51,943 bases of DNA from Halothiobacillaceae bacterium. Lineage in GTDB: Bacteria > Pseudomonadota > Gammaproteobacteria > Halothiobacillales > Halothiobacillaceae. The notes beneath the pieces are model-generated. The model saw only the letters and a program-made list of their open reading frames with translations, was not told the origin of the DNA and searched no databases. Below, piece by piece: positions 16,330 to 26,197 of the stretch (positions within the stretch are counted from its first letter, which is position 1; every line of letters starts with the position of its first letter). The stretch spans positions 1 to 51,943 of the forward strand of contig JAQVHL010000014.1 of assembly GCA_028696185.1 (NCBI GenBank), given 5' to 3'. The translations under genes were made by a program, and so were the position numbers.

Positions 16330-18120
16330 ATGAGCATGCGCAATCTTTACTGTGGCCAGGTGGATGAAACCCAGATCGACGGGGAAGTCCTGCTGGTGGG
16401 CTGGGTCAATCGTCGCCGCGACCACGGTGGCGTCATCTTTGTCGACCTGCGTGACCGCGAGGGCTTGGTGCAGGTGGTGTTCGATCCCGACCTTCCCGAG
16501 GTGTTCGCGCGCGCCGAGCAGCTGCGCAACGAATTCGTCATTCAGGTGCGCGGCCGCGTGCGGGCGCGTCCGGCGGGTACCGAGAACGCCAATCTTCGCA
16601 GCGGCAAGATCGAAGTGCTCGGGCGCGAGCTGACCATCCTCAACCGCGCCGAGCCCCTGCCTTTTCAGCTCGACGACGATACGGTCTCCGAAGAGCATCG
16701 CCTCAAGCATCGCTATCTCGACCTGCGTCGTCCGGAAATGCAGGCCCGCCTGCGCCTGCGCCACCAGGTGGCTAGCCATCTGCGACGCTTCCTCGACGAT
16801 CAGGGCTTCATCGAGATTGAAACGCCCGTACTCACCCGCGCCACCCCTGAGGGCGCGCGTGATTACCTCGTGCCCTCGCGCACCCATCCGGGCGAGTTCT
16901 TCGCCCTGCCGCAGTCGCCGCAGCTGTTCAAGCAGTTGCTGATGGTGGCGGGTTTCGAGCGCTACTACCAGATCGTCAAGTGCTTCCGTGACGAAGACCT
17001 GCGCGCCGACCGTCAGCCGGAGTTCACCCAGCTCGACATCGAGACCGCCTTCCTCGACGAAGACGAGGTCATGGGCTTGATGGAAGGCATGATCCGCGAG
17101 CTGTTCGCGCGCGTGCTGGGCGTGGCCTTGCCGGATCCCCTGCCGCGCATGAGCTGGCACGAGGCCATGGAGCGCTTCGGCTCCGACAAGCCGGATCTGC
17201 GCATTCCGCTGGAGCTTGTGGATGTGGGCGATCTGATGCGCGAGGTGGAGTTCCAGGTCTTCTCCGCCCCGGCCAAGGCGGCCGACGGGCGCGTTGCCGC
17301 GCTGCGCCTGCCCGGCGGCGGTGAGCTCTCGCGCAAGGAGATTGACGATTACACCCGCTTCGTGGCGATCTATGGTGCCAAGGGGCTGGCGTACATCAAG
17401 GTCAACGATCTCAATGCCGGTCGCGAGGGCCTGCAGTCGCCCATTTTGAAATTCCTGCCGGACGAGGTGGTGGTCGAGATCCTCAACCGCACGAAAGCCG
17501 AGGACGGCGATCTGATCTTCTTCGGCGCCGACAAGACCAAGATCGTCAACGAGGCGCTGGGTGCGCTGCGCGTGCGTCTGGGGCATGACCGCGGGCTGGT
17601 CGAATCCGGCTGGCGGCCGCTGTGGGTGGTCGATTTCCCGATGTTCGAGTGGGACGACAAGGCCGAACGCTGGGTCGCGCTGCACCATCCGTTCACCTCG
17701 CCCAAGCTCGACCAGCTTTCCCTGCTGGGCGACAACCCCGGCCAGTGCCTGTCGCGGGCCTATGATTTCGTGCTCAATGGCGTGGAGATCGGCGGCGGCT
17801 CGATCCGCATCCACCAGGAAGCGGTACAGAACCAGGTGTTCGGTCTGCTGGGTATTGGCGCGGAAGAGGCCGAGGAAAAATTCGGCTTCCTGCTCAACGC
17901 GCTGCGTTACGGCGCGCCGCCGCATGGCGGCCTGGCCTTTGGTCTGGATCGTCTTATCATGCTGATGACCGGCTCCGCGTCCATCCGCGAGGTGATCGCC
18001 TTTCCGAAGACCCAGTCGGCGGCCTGCCCGCTCACCGAAGCGCCGGGCGAGGTGGCCGAGGCGCAGCTGCGCGAGCTGTCCATCCGTGTGCGCAAGCCGG
18101 TAATCGAAGCCGCGTCCTGA
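16330..18120 (+). CDS. aspS: Aspartyl-tRNA synthetase
   Basis: A 596-residue class II synthetase that charges tRNA-Asp. It contains an N-terminal OB-fold anticodon domain ([18 protein letters not shown]), motif 2 ([18 protein letters not shown]), the bacterial GAD insertion (about 280-420) and motif 3 ([13 protein letters not shown]). The open frame runs upstream to 16246 inside the DUF502 gene, but the ATG at 16330 yields the usual N terminus [10 protein letters not shown] second in-frame ATG (16336) is nearly equivalent. It follows DUF502 by 40 bases and precedes nudB by 35. Whether it is discriminating for tRNA-Asp was not judged. Confidence 0.97.
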   Translation: MSMRNLYCGQVDETQIDGEVLLVGWVNRRRDHGGVIFVDLRDREGLVQVVFDPDLPEVFARAEQLRNEFVIQVRGRVRARPAGTENANLRSGKIEVLGRELTILNRAEPLPFQLDDDTVSEEHRLKHRYLDLRRPEMQARLRLRHQVASHLRRFLDDQGFIEIETPVLTRATPEGARDYLVPSRTHPGEFFALPQSPQLFKQLLMVAGFERYYQIVKCFRDEDLRADRQPEFTQLDIETAFLDEDEVMGLMEGMIRELFARVLGVALPDPLPRMSWHEAMERFGSDKPDLRIPLELVDVGDLMREVEFQVFSAPAKAADGRVAALRLPGGGELSRKEIDDYTRFVAIYGAKGLAYIKVNDLNAGREGLQSPILKFLPDEVVVEILNRTKAEDGDLIFFGADKTKIVNEALGALRVRLGHDRGLVESGWRPLWVVDFPMFEWDDKAERWVALHHPFTSPKLDQLSLLGDNPGQCLSRAYDFVLNGVEIGGGSIRIHQEAVQNQVFGLLGIGAEEAEEKFGFLLNALRYGAPPHGGLAFGLDRLIMLMTGSASIREVIAFPKTQSAACPLTEAPGEVAEAQLRELSIRVRKPVIEAAS

Positions 18121-18155
18121 ACCGCGTACTGAAAGCCTCTGGCGGGAGATGGCCG

Positions 18156-18611
18156 ATGGCCTGGAAGCGTCCCGAATCGGTACTGGTCCTGGTCTGCACC
18201 CCGGACGGTCAGGTGCTGATGCTGGAGCGGGCGGCCCAGCCAGGGTTCTGGCAGTCGGTAACCGGCAGCCTGGAGTGGGATGAGGGGCCGGAATCCGCCG
18301 CCCCGCGCGAGCTGTTCGAGGAAACCGGGCTGGACGCGCCGGTGGTGGCCACGGGCGTGGTCAACCGCTACACCATCCATCCCGCCTGGCGTGCGCGTTA
18401 CGCACCGGCGTCCGACGAGAACGTGGAACACGTCTTCCTCGCCCTCCTGCCCGAACCCTGTCCCGTCCGCCTCTCGCCGGGCGAGCACACCAGCTGGCGC
18501 TGGCTGCCTGCGCGTCAGGCCGCCAGCCTGGCTTTTTCCGCCACCAATCGTGAAGCCATACTCCGTCATTGCCTGCCCCCACGCGCGCTCAAGCGAGGAT
18601 CCATGTCATGA
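18156..18611 (+). CDS. nudB: Dihydroneopterin triphosphate diphosphatase
   Basis: A 151-residue Nudix hydrolase that removes pyrophosphate from dihydroneopterin triphosphate in folate synthesis. The Nudix box is intact: it starts at GSLEWDEG and ends with RELFEETGL, giving Gx5Ex7REUxEExGU. The N-terminal [12 protein letters not shown] and [11 protein letters not shown] blocks are typical of NudB. Its place directly after aspS matches many gammaproteobacteria. The stop overlaps the nadA start by 4 bases. Confidence 0.92.
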   Translation: MAWKRPESVLVLVCTPDGQVLMLERAAQPGFWQSVTGSLEWDEGPESAAPRELFEETGLDAPVVATGVVNRYTIHPAWRARYAPASDENVEHVFLALLPEPCPVRLSPGEHTSWRWLPARQAASLAFSATNREAILRHCLPPRALKRGSMS

Positions 18612-19696
18612 ATCCGCTTTCCACCCGTATTCCTCTGGAACGTGAGCCCCTGATCCAGCGCACCGCGCGTGCCGCGCTCGCGCCGGCCCCGCTGGAGGCG
18701 GGGGAGCGCGAACGGCTTCGGGAACGCATCAAGGCCGCGCTGGTGGCGAAGAACGCCGTGCTGGTGGTGCATTACTACGTCGATGAAGAACTGCAACGGC
18801 TGGCGGAGGAAACCGGCGGACGGGTGTCCGACTCGCTGGACATGGCCGCGTTCGGCAGCGAGAACCCGGCCACCACGCTGGTGGTTTGCGGGGTGCGCTT
18901 CATGGGCGAGACGGCGAAAATCCTGAGTCCGGAAAAGCGCGTGCTGATGCCGGCGCTTTCCGCCGAATGTTCGCTCGATCTGGGCTGCCCCGCCGACGAA
19001 TTCGGCGCGTTCTGCGATGCCCACCCCGATCGCACCGTGGTGGTCTATGCCAACACCTCTGCAGCGGTGAAGGCGCGTGCCGACTGGGTGGTGACCTCCA
19101 GCAACGCCCTGTCCATCGTCGGCCACCTCAAGGAGGAAGGGCACAAGATCCTCTGGGCGCCGGACCGTCATCTGGGGCGCTACATCCAGCAGCAGACCGG
19201 AGCCGACATGCTGCTCTGGCAGGGCTCCTGCGTGGTGCATGACGATTTCCGCGCCGATGCGCTCGAAGCGCTGCGCCGCGAACACCCGGAAGCCGAAGTG
19301 CTGGTGCATCCCGAGTCCCCGGAGGCGGTGGTGGCCCTGGCCGATCATGTCGGCTCCACCAGCCAGCTCATCCGCGCCGCGCAGGCGTCCCAAGCGCCGA
19401 CCCTGATCGTCGCCACCGACCGGGGCATCTTCTACAAGATGCAGCAGGCCGCCCCCGGCAAGCGACTGATCGAAGCCCCCACCGGTGGCCGTGCCGCCAC
19501 CTGCGTCAGTTGTGCGCACTGTCCGTGGATGGCCATGAACGGGCTGGCCAATACCCTGGAGGCGCTGGAGCATCCCGAAGGCCACGAGATCGACGTACCC
19601 GAGGCCGTCCGCGTGCGCGCCGTGCGCTCCATCGAACGCATGCTCGACTTCTCCCGCCGGCATGGCATCGTCACCCGTGGCAATAACGACGCCTGA
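18608..19696 (+). CDS. nadA: Quinolinate synthase
   Basis: A 362-residue [4Fe-4S] enzyme that condenses iminoaspartate with dihydroxyacetone phosphate to quinolinate in NAD synthesis. The three cluster cysteines are visible: Cys121 in AECSLDLGC, Cys208 in GSCVVHDDF, and one in the CVSCAHC block (299/302/305). The [10 protein letters not shown] and [13 protein letters not shown] blocks are typical. An upstream in-frame start (18569) exists, but the ATG at 18608 gives a 4-base overlap with nudB. The polyketide cluster begins 24 bases after its stop with no visible terminator, so read-through transcription is possible. Confidence 0.95.
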   Translation: MNPLSTRIPLEREPLIQRTARAALAPAPLEAGERERLRERIKAALVAKNAVLVVHYYVDEELQRLAEETGGRVSDSLDMAAFGSENPATTLVVCGVRFMGETAKILSPEKRVLMPALSAECSLDLGCPADEFGAFCDAHPDRTVVVYANTSAAVKARADWVVTSSNALSIVGHLKEEGHKILWAPDRHLGRYIQQQTGADMLLWQGSCVVHDDFRADALEALRREHPEAEVLVHPESPEAVVALADHVGSTSQLIRAAQASQAPTLIVATDRGIFYKMQQAAPGKRLIEAPTGGRAATCVSCAHCPWMAMNGLANTLEALEHPEGHEIDVPEAVRVRAVRSIERMLDFSRRHGIVTRGNNDA

Positions 19697-19720
19697 GGGT
19701 GTGCGATACAGGGGGCGGGC

Positions 19721-20023
19721 GTGACGATCGGCGAATTCTGCGTCTCTGGCACGCATCCCTGCCTGCCGGGCCATTTTCCCGGTCGGCCGGTGGTGCCCGC
19801 TGTGTTGATCCTCGACGCGGTGATCGCCGCCGTGGAGGCCCGGCAGGTCGGCTGGCAGGTGGTGGAGGTCATCGAGGCCAAGTTCCTGGCTCCCCTGGCC
19901 CCGGAGCAGCTTGTGTGCATCGAAATGGATGAAACCCGGGACGCATCGCGCCTGCGCTTTGCCTGTCTGCGCGAGGGCGTGCCGGTCGCGCGTGGTTTGC
20001 TGGCTCTGGAGAGCGTGGTGTGA
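19721..20023 (+). CDS. Hotdog-fold 3-hydroxyacyl dehydratase (ApeI-like)
   Basis: A 100-residue single hotdog domain with the FabA/FabZ-type motif HPCLPGHFPGRPVVPAVL; His12 and His18 are candidate catalytic residues. Proteins of this type dehydrate 3-hydroxyacyl-ACP intermediates, and in aryl polyene clusters one of two such dehydratases (ApeI class) is this short. It starts with GTG, preceded by a G-rich stretch, and its stop overlaps the next start by 4 bases. It is the first gene of the polyketide cluster as read here. Confidence 0.85.
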   Translation: MTIGEFCVSGTHPCLPGHFPGRPVVPAVLILDAVIAAVEARQVGWQVVEVIEAKFLAPLAPEQLVCIEMDETRDASRLRFACLREGVPVARGLLALESVV

Positions 20024-20979
20024 GTCGCGCCTGGATGGGCGAGCGCGAACGCGGGGCCGCCCCTCTGGTGCGCTTCATGCGCTGGATGGCTTTACGTGGT
20101 GGCCGCCGCCGCGTACGCGGTCTGCTTTATCCCATCACCCTGTATTTTCTGCTGGCGGCTTCCGGACCGCGTCGCGCCTCTCGCGCGTATCTGGGGAGGG
20201 TTTTCGGCCGTCCCGCGCGGCTTGTTGAAATCGCCCGCCACATCCATTGCTTCTCTGCCACGATTCTGGACCGGGTGTATTTCCTTTCCGGGCGCGCCGA
20301 GGCCCTGGAAATCCAGTGGCATGGGGTGGAGCATCTGGAAGCCTTGCGCGAGCGGGGCCAGGGCGCCCTGCTGATCGGGGCGCATCTGGGGAGCTTCGAG
20401 GCGCTGCGTGCCCCCGGTGTGCGCTGGGGGCAGGTGCGTGTGCTCATGTATCCCCAGCACAACCGCGTCGTTTCCGAGCTGCTGGACGCGCTCAACCCCG
20501 AGGTGGCGGCCAGTGTCATTCCGCTGGGCGGCTTCGACAGCCTGTTGCGGGTGCGCGAGACCGTGGATGAAGGCGGCTTCGTCGGCATCCTGGGCGACCG
20601 GGTGGCGCAAAGCGACAAGCAGCTGCCGGTGCGCTTTCTGGGCGGCGAGGCGGTTTTTCCAGCCGGGCCGATGATTCTTGCCGCTACCCTGGGCGTGCCG
20701 GCGTATCTGGTGTTCGGCCTGTATCGTGGCGGGGCGCGCTATGATCTGATCGTCGAGCCGTTCACCGACGGCACGCGCGTGCCGCGCGCCGGGCGTGAAC
20801 ACTGGGTGCGCGAGCAGCTGGCGCAGTACGTGGCCCGCCTGGAGCATCATGTCCGGGCCGCGCCCTATAACTGGTTCAACTTCTATGATTTCTGGAATGA
20901 TTTCACCAAGGGGCGTCCTGTCCGTGGCCGTATCGATGGCGCTGCTGAGCACGTCGGGGTGGGCCGCGACACTGGATGA
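20020..20979 (+). CDS. LpxL/HtrB-like lipid acyltransferase
   Basis: A 319-residue membrane-associated acyltransferase of the lysophospholipid/lipid A family. The catalytic HxxxxE-type motif is HLGSFE, followed by YPQHNRVVSELL and a GDRVAQSD block. It begins with GTG overlapping the previous stop (GTGA). In aryl polyene loci such an enzyme is thought to attach or remodel the fatty acyl part of the membrane-anchored pigment; that role is inferred from context. Its 3' end overlaps the likely start of the LolA-like gene by about 80 bases. Confidence 0.88.
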   Translation: MSRAWMGERERGAAPLVRFMRWMALRGGRRRVRGLLYPITLYFLLAASGPRRASRAYLGRVFGRPARLVEIARHIHCFSATILDRVYFLSGRAEALEIQWHGVEHLEALRERGQGALLIGAHLGSFEALRAPGVRWGQVRVLMYPQHNRVVSELLDALNPEVAASVIPLGGFDSLLRVRETVDEGGFVGILGDRVAQSDKQLPVRFLGGEAVFPAGPMILAATLGVPAYLVFGLYRGGARYDLIVEPFTDGTRVPRAGREHWVREQLAQYVARLEHHVRAAPYNWFNFYDFWNDFTKGRPVRGRIDGAAEHVGVGRDTG

Positions 20980-21496
20980 GCGGCTGGCGTCCCTGTCCGC
21001 GCATCCGGTGCTGGAGGCCGCTTACGAGGAAACCCGTCAGATGGCGCTTCTGGATGCGCCGCTTTCATTGCGTGGACGGCTCGTTTTCCGCGCCCCGGAT
21101 TACCTGGCCAAGTCGGTCGAGACCTCCCCGCCGGAGTTGCTCGTCGTCGAGGGCAGTACGGTGCGCCGTCAGCTCGGGGCTCAGGAAATCGCGCGCTTTG
21201 CGCTGGATGCCCATCCGGCGCTGCGTGCTTTTGTTGAGGCGTATCGTGCCACGCTCTCGGGCGACCGGCCGGCGCTGGAGGCGCATTACCGCATTGAATA
21301 CAGCGAGCCCGTCGACGCGCCAGAGCGCGATGACTGGACCCTGGTGCTTATCCCGCGCGATTCCGATCTCGCCGCGCGCGTCGAGCGCATCGTTCTCGAT
21401 GGGCGGGCGGCGCGTCTGCAGCGTATCCGCATCCACGAGCCGGGCGGCGATCTGTCCGATATGCGCGTGATGGCGACGGCGGGCGATGCGCGCTGA
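20897..21496 (+). CDS. LolA-like outer-membrane lipoprotein carrier
   Basis: A 199-residue periplasmic protein. Starting at the ATG at 20897 gives a signal peptide (MISPRGVLSVAVSMALLSTSGWA) followed by LDERLASLSAHPVLEAAYEETRQMALLDAPLSLRG, which fits the LolA-like proteins of aryl polyene clusters. The open frame continues upstream to 20795, but that segment is encoded inside the acyltransferase gene and lacks a signal. It probably carries the lipid-linked pigment across the periplasm together with the MMPL exporter; this is inference from the family. The stop lies within the start region of the exporter gene (11-base overlap). Confidence 0.8.
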   Translation: MISPRGVLSVAVSMALLSTSGWAATLDERLASLSAHPVLEAAYEETRQMALLDAPLSLRGRLVFRAPDYLAKSVETSPPELLVVEGSTVRRQLGAQEIARFALDAHPALRAFVEAYRATLSGDRPALEAHYRIEYSEPVDAPERDDWTLVLIPRDSDLAARVERIVLDGRAARLQRIRIHEPGGDLSDMRVMATAGDAR

Positions 21497-23750
21497 ACGT
21501 CTGTTCATCGGCCTGTGGCTGGCGCTGGTGGTCCTGGCGGTGTTCTGGCTGCTGACGCGACTGCAGGTGGCGCAGGATTTGTCACTGTTCCTGCCCGCCG
21601 GCGCCACCCCCCAGGAGCAGGCGCTGGTTGAGGCCTTGCGGCGCGGTGGCGGAAGCCGACTGGTTCTGGTGGGCCTGGAGGCGCAGGACCGCGACAGCGC
21701 CGCGCGGGCAGGCCGCGCTTTGGCGCAGGCGCTGCGCGAGAGCGCCTTGGCGGACGAGGTGCTCGACGGGCCGCGTGGTCTGGATGCCGCCAGTGAGGCG
21801 CTGTTGTTCACCTACCGCTTTTTGCTCGATCCGGCGGGGAGTGTCGGCTTCGAGGAGGCCGCGCTGAATTCGGCCTTGCTTGAGCTGCGCGAGGCACTGG
21901 CCGCGCCGGTCGCCTTGCTGGACAAAGCCCGTCTGGCGGCCGATCCCACCGGAGCCTATCGGCGCGTGCTGGCGTCCTGGCAAGGTGAGGGCGGGCCGGC
22001 GATACATGACGGCGTCTGGATGGCGGCCGAGGGGCCGCCTACCGCCCTGCTGGTGCTGCGTCTGGCTCCGGGGCAGGGGGATGTGGCGGATGCGCAGGCC
22101 ATTGCCCGCCTGCGTGCGCTGCACGGGCACTATGCCGGAACAACCCGTCTGCACCTGACCGGGCCGGCGGTGTTCGCCACCGATGCCCGTGCCGCGATAC
22201 GTGCCGATGTCACCCGCCTGAGTCTGCTCGGTTCGCTGGCGGTGATCGGGCTGGGATTTCTCGCCTGGCGTTCCCTGCGGCGCGTCGTCCTGATGGTGCT
22301 CCCGCTGGCGAGCGGCCTGTTGTTCGCCCTGTGTGCCACCGGTCTTGTGTTTGGGACCGTGCATGGCATCACCCTGGCCTTTGGCATGGTGCTGATCGGG
22401 GTGGCCGCCGACTATCCTTTGCACCTGTTTGCCCACGGGCGGGCCGCACCGGCGCTGTGGCGGGCGCTGACACTGGGCGTGCTGACCACGGTGCTGGCCT
22501 TTGCCGTGTTGTTGTGGAGCGATTTTGGCGGCCTGAGTCAGTTGGGGCTGTTCGTTGGCGTGGGGCTGATCGCCGCCGCGCTGGTTACGCGGGGGGTGGT
22601 GGCGCCGCTGATGGGGCCGGAGCGTCCGCTGCGCTTGCCGCTGCCGACCGGATTCAAGCCGCTGGCGGCGGGGCCGTGGCTGGTGGGGGGGGCGGCACTG
22701 CTGGCGGCAGCATGGCTGGCGCTTTCGCCACGCGCCTTTGATGCGAGCCTGAGTTCACTGAGCCCGGTGAGCGAGGCGCAGCGTGCGATGGACAAACGCT
22801 TACGCGAGGCGCTGGGCGCGCCGGATGTGCGCCATCTGCTGCGTATCGACGCGCCCGACATGCCGCAGGCCCTGAGGCTTGCGGAGCAGGCCGGGGAGCG
22901 CCTGGACCGTCTGGTTGCCGAAGGGGTGCTGGCCCGTGCGGATAACCCCGCGCGGCGCCTGCCCGCTGAGCAAACCCAGCAGGCACGGCAAGCCGCCCTG
23001 CCGGACGCGTCGATCCTGCGCGCGCGTCTGGAGGCGGCCGCCCGGGCGTCGGGGCTGCGTGCCGCGGTTTTCCAGCCCTGGCTCGATGCCGTGGAGGCGG
23101 CGCGCACGCTGCCCCCCTTACGCCTGGCCGACTTGCCTCCGGCGCTGGCCGAGCGTCTGGCCGCCCAGCTGACACAGGACGCTTCCGGCGCGCATCTGCG
23201 CATCGCTCTTTCGGGGGTGCGCCTGCCCGAGGCCCTTGCCACGGGATGGCCGCCCGGTGTGCTGGCCTTGGACACCCTGGCGCTTTCAGAGCGCATGGTC
23301 GAGCGTTTTCGTGTCGAGGCAGGCAGGCACATGGGGTGGGCGGCGTTGGCCATGCTGCTCGTGCTGGCGCTGAGTCTGCGTCGGGGCGGGCGGCTTCTGG
23401 GGGTGGTCCTGCCGGTATTGGCCGCTGTGTTGGTGACAAGCGCGCTGCTGTCCCTGGGCGCGCATCCGCCGGGCCTGTTTCATTGGGTATCGCTGATTCT
23501 CGTGGCGGGGGTGGCGCTTGACTATGCGGTGTTTTTCCAGATGATGCCTGCCGATGAGCCGACCCGACGGCGGACGCTGGGGGCCGTGTGGATGTGCGCC
23601 CTGTCCACCGTGCTGGTGTTCGGGCTGCTCGCGCTGTCCCGCGTGCCCGTGCTGCAGGCCATCGGCGTCACGGTTACCTTGGGCGTGGCTTGCGCTCTGG
23701 CGTTTTCCCTACTCATGCGGCCCCGGCCTTCGGGTCGTGCCGCTGGATGA
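21486..23750 (+). CDS. MMPL/RND-type exporter of the polyketide cluster
   Basis: A 754-residue inner-membrane transporter. An N-terminal helix (about residues 6-23) is followed by a periplasmic domain, a group of helices at about 240-385 (GFLAWRSLRRVVLMVLPLASG, the block GMVLIGVAADYPLHLFAHG), a second periplasmic domain and a final bundle (about 620-750, with HWVSLILVAGVALDYAVFF). The two GVAxDYxxxx blocks are the family signature with a proton-relay Asp. MMPL exporters in aryl polyene loci are thought to move the pigment lipid out of the inner membrane. The 3' end overlaps the ketosynthase start by 4 bases (ATGA). Confidence 0.92.
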   Translation: MRAERLFIGLWLALVVLAVFWLLTRLQVAQDLSLFLPAGATPQEQALVEALRRGGGSRLVLVGLEAQDRDSAARAGRALAQALRESALADEVLDGPRGLDAASEALLFTYRFLLDPAGSVGFEEAALNSALLELREALAAPVALLDKARLAADPTGAYRRVLASWQGEGGPAIHDGVWMAAEGPPTALLVLRLAPGQGDVADAQAIARLRALHGHYAGTTRLHLTGPAVFATDARAAIRADVTRLSLLGSLAVIGLGFLAWRSLRRVVLMVLPLASGLLFALCATGLVFGTVHGITLAFGMVLIGVAADYPLHLFAHGRAAPALWRALTLGVLTTVLAFAVLLWSDFGGLSQLGLFVGVGLIAAALVTRGVVAPLMGPERPLRLPLPTGFKPLAAGPWLVGGAALLAAAWLALSPRAFDASLSSLSPVSEAQRAMDKRLREALGAPDVRHLLRIDAPDMPQALRLAEQAGERLDRLVAEGVLARADNPARRLPAEQTQQARQAALPDASILRARLEAAARASGLRAAVFQPWLDAVEAARTLPPLRLADLPPALAERLAAQLTQDASGAHLRIALSGVRLPEALATGWPPGVLALDTLALSERMVERFRVEAGRHMGWAALAMLLVLALSLRRGGRLLGVVLPVLAAVLVTSALLSLGAHPPGLFHWVSLILVAGVALDYAVFFQMMPADEPTRRRTLGAVWMCALSTVLVFGLLALSRVPVLQAIGVTVTLGVACALAFSLLMRPRPSGRAAG

Positions 23751-24957
23751 TGTGCATGATTCCGCTGCGGCTGCTTGCGATGACTGTCACCAATGCCTTC
23801 GGGGCGGGCAATGCCGCCTCGGTGCGCGCCCTGCGCGAGGGGCGCAGCGCCCTGCGTGCGCTGGACATCGAGGCAACGAACCTGCCGACCTGGATCGGTC
23901 GGGTGGACGGGCTGGAGTCTGCGCCTCTGGAAGGCGAATTTGCCGCGGCAGATTGCCGCAACAACCGGCTGGCGGCGCTGGGCTTGGAGCAGGACGGCTT
24001 TCTTGATGCCGTACGGCACTGTGTCGCGCGTCACCGCGCCACAAGGGTCGGGCTGTTCGTTGCCACGAGTACATCCGGTATCCAGGTGGCGGAGGCGGCG
24101 TATCTGGCGCGCGGCGCGGGTGGCGGGCCGCTGCCCTGGCGTTATGATTACGCCGCAACCCAGGGCATGTTCTCGTTGGCCCGGTATCTGCGCGCCCGGC
24201 TGGGCTTGCGTGGGCCGGTGCAGGTGGTGTCCACGGCCTGTTCGTCGAGCGCCAAGGTGTTCGCCACGGCGGCGCGGCATATCCGTGCCGGTTTGTGCGA
24301 TGCGGCGCTGGTGGGGGGGTGGACAGCCTGTGTCTGACCACACTGCACGGGTTCCACGCGCTTGAGCTGCTTTCTTCCGAGCCCTGCCGGCCCTGGGATG
24401 TCCACCGGCGCGGCATTTCCATCGGCGAGGCAGCCGCGTTCGCACTGGTTGAGCCGGTGGGCCCGGAGACACCAGCGAGCGGGGATGAACCCTGCGTGCT
24501 GGGGGTGGGCGAAACCAGTGATGCCTGGCACATGTCCTCGCCCCATCCGGATGGAACCTGGGCCGCGCGGGCGATGCGCGAGGCGCTGGCCCAGGCGGGT
24601 ATCGAAGCGTCGGCAGTCGATTACATCAACCTGCACGGCACCGGCACACTGGCCAACGATGCGGCGGAGGACCGCGCGGTACGTGAGGTTTTCGGCGCGG
24701 ACATCGCCTGCAGCTCGACCAAGGGTGGGATCGGGCATACCCTGGGTGCGTCGGGCCTGACGGAGGCCCTGTTTTGCGCCCTGTGCCTGCAGGAGGGTTT
24801 TTTGCCGCCGAATTTCAATCAGGTTGAGGCGGACCCGGCACTGGGTCTGCGTCCACTGGGTGAGGCCGTACCGGTCGCCGCGCGTTATGCGTTAAGCAAC
24901 AGCTTCGGGTTCGGTGGCAGTAACGCCAGCGTTTTGCTGGGGAGGTCGCGTCCATGA
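23747..24957 (+). CDS. Beta-ketoacyl synthase, split by a frameshift at a G7 run
   Basis: A type II ketosynthase that elongates the polyene chain. Reading from the ATG at 23747 (overlapping the exporter stop) gives Cys165 in VSTACSSSAKVF, then runs into a stop at 24340. The correct frame resumes with VDSLCLTTLHGF and continues to 24957. It holds the two catalytic histidines, in INLHGTGT and GGIGHTLGASG. Adding one G to the run at 24313-24319 restores a 403-residue protein of normal family length, so this looks like a one-base deletion, a phase-variable site or a read error. The ATG at 24295 would start a C-terminal fragment only. Its stop overlaps the next start (ATGA). Confidence 0.82.
24313..24319 (+). 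other. Seven-G homopolymer at the frameshift point
   Basis: The run of seven G lies in the codons for the conserved ALVGGVDS block of the ketosynthase. Eight G would keep the reading frame. Slippage during replication or sequencing is the simplest explanation. Confidence 0.75.
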
Positions 24958-25748
24958 ACGCCGCAAGGGTCGGGGGCATCGGTTTTTTCGCGCCGGGCCT
25001 GCCGGACTGGCCGAGCACGCGCGCCTTCCTGCGTGAAGAGGGCCTGCGCATGCCGGGCGTGGAGCGCCCTCCCGCCCCTGCCTGGCTGGCCCCCACCGAG
25101 CGCAGGCGCCTGACGCCGACCCTCAGGCTGGCGCTGGGGGTGGCCGCAGAAGCGATGGGAGGGCTGGCATCGGCCCGTGTTCTGGGTGAGCGGGCGTGCA
25201 GTGTATTCGCCGCGGTCGATGGCGACATGGACATCTTCGATGCCCTTTGCACCGCTCTCGCGCAGCCGGGGCGGCCGGTTTCGCCCACGCAGTTTCATAA
25301 TTCGGTGCATAACGCGCCGGCCGGTTACTGGCATCAGGCCGCCGGCTGGCATGGGGCTTCGGTGAGCCTGTCCGGCGGTGAGGGCAGTTTTGCTCTGGGG
25401 CTGCTCGATGCCCTGACCCGGGTGGACGAAGGGCGGGATTGTCTGCTGGTCTGCTACGACAATGCGTTTCCCGAAATCCTGGACTGGGTCCGTCCTGGCG
25501 CCGGCCCTCTGGGCTGTGCGCTGTGGCTGCGTCCGGTTCGGGATTTACAGGCGGGGCCGATCCTTGAGGGGGCGGCTATCGGGCAGACCGCGCCCGAGCG
25601 GCTGCCTGAGCCGCAAAGGGAGGCCCTGCGTCTGTTGAGCCCCGCCGGAGCGGCTCTGGGCTTGCTGCATCCTCTGGCGACGGGCACGGCGGGCCGGGTG
25701 GCCTTGCCCATGGATGAGGGGCAGTCCCTGTGCCTGAATCTGCGATGA
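24954..25748 (+). CDS. Ketosynthase-like chain length factor
   Basis: A 264-residue protein matching the truncated beta-ketoacyl-synthase-like subunits of aryl polyene clusters (ApeC class, Ketoacyl-synt_2). The block SPTQFHNSVHNAPAGYWHQAAG is characteristic, and the position of the active cysteine reads SLSGGEGSFALGLLDAL, so the protein is expected to be catalytically inactive and to partner the ketosynthase. The start overlaps the ketosynthase stop by 4 bases. The C-terminal half is too short for a full thiolase fold. Confidence 0.85.
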   Translation: MNAARVGGIGFFAPGLPDWPSTRAFLREEGLRMPGVERPPAPAWLAPTERRRLTPTLRLALGVAAEAMGGLASARVLGERACSVFAAVDGDMDIFDALCTALAQPGRPVSPTQFHNSVHNAPAGYWHQAAGWHGASVSLSGGEGSFALGLLDALTRVDEGRDCLLVCYDNAFPEILDWVRPGAGPLGCALWLRPVRDLQAGPILEGAAIGQTAPERLPEPQREALRLLSPAGAALGLLHPLATGTAGRVALPMDEGQSLCLNLR

Positions 25749-26197
25749 ACCTCCCGTGGGCACAGGCGGACATCGAGGTGCTGATTCCACATGCCGCGCC
25801 CATGTGTCTGCTCGACCGGGTGCTGTCCTTCGATGCCGAAGCCATCCTCTGTGAAGCCGACAGCCATCGACGGACAGATCATCCCCTACGCGGTCCTGAA
25901 GGGGTGCACTGGGTTCACGCGCTGGAATACGGCGCTCAGGCGGCAGCGGTGCATGGGGCCCTGCTTGCGCGTGCCGAAGACGCGGCGCCGAATGCAGGAT
26001 TCATCGCTTCGGTTCGCAGCCTGCGCCGGCAGGGGCCGGGGGCGTGGCTGGATCAAGGCGTGGGGCCGCTGCGTGTCCGTGCCCGGCGGCTGATGGGTGG
26101 ATCGGGTGGTTTTATCTACGAGATCGAGGTGAGCGTGGCGTCGTCGTGTCGAGTCGTCGGGCGTGTGAGTGTGATGGCGCCGAGGGGGTGTTCATGA
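25745..26197 (+). CDS. Hotdog dehydratase (ApeP-like)
   Basis: A 150-residue hotdog protein with the block IEVLIPHAAPMCLLDRVLSFD, typical of the second, longer dehydratase of aryl polyene loci. Its partner would be the short dehydratase at 19721, since the two types are reported to act together. A GTG at 25730 is an alternative start. The ATG at 25745 is preferred because it repeats the 4-base overlap (ATGA) with the preceding stop seen throughout the cluster. The reductase start overlaps its stop in the same way. Confidence 0.84.
   Translation: MNLPWAQADIEVLIPHAAPMCLLDRVLSFDAEAILCEADSHRRTDHPLRGPEGVHWVHALEYGAQAAAVHGALLARAEDAAPNAGFIASVRSLRRQGPGAWLDQGVGPLRVRARRLMGGSGGFIYEIEVSVASSCRVVGRVSVMAPRGCS

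Noticed and set aside
16129-17925. Minus-strand frame of 598 residues opposite aspS
   Set aside because: Antisense of an unmistakable aspartyl-tRNA synthetase.
24295-24957. Separate C-terminal ketosynthase gene
   Set aside because: It lacks the active-site cysteine and continues the upstream frame exactly if one G is added; it is a fragment, not a gene.
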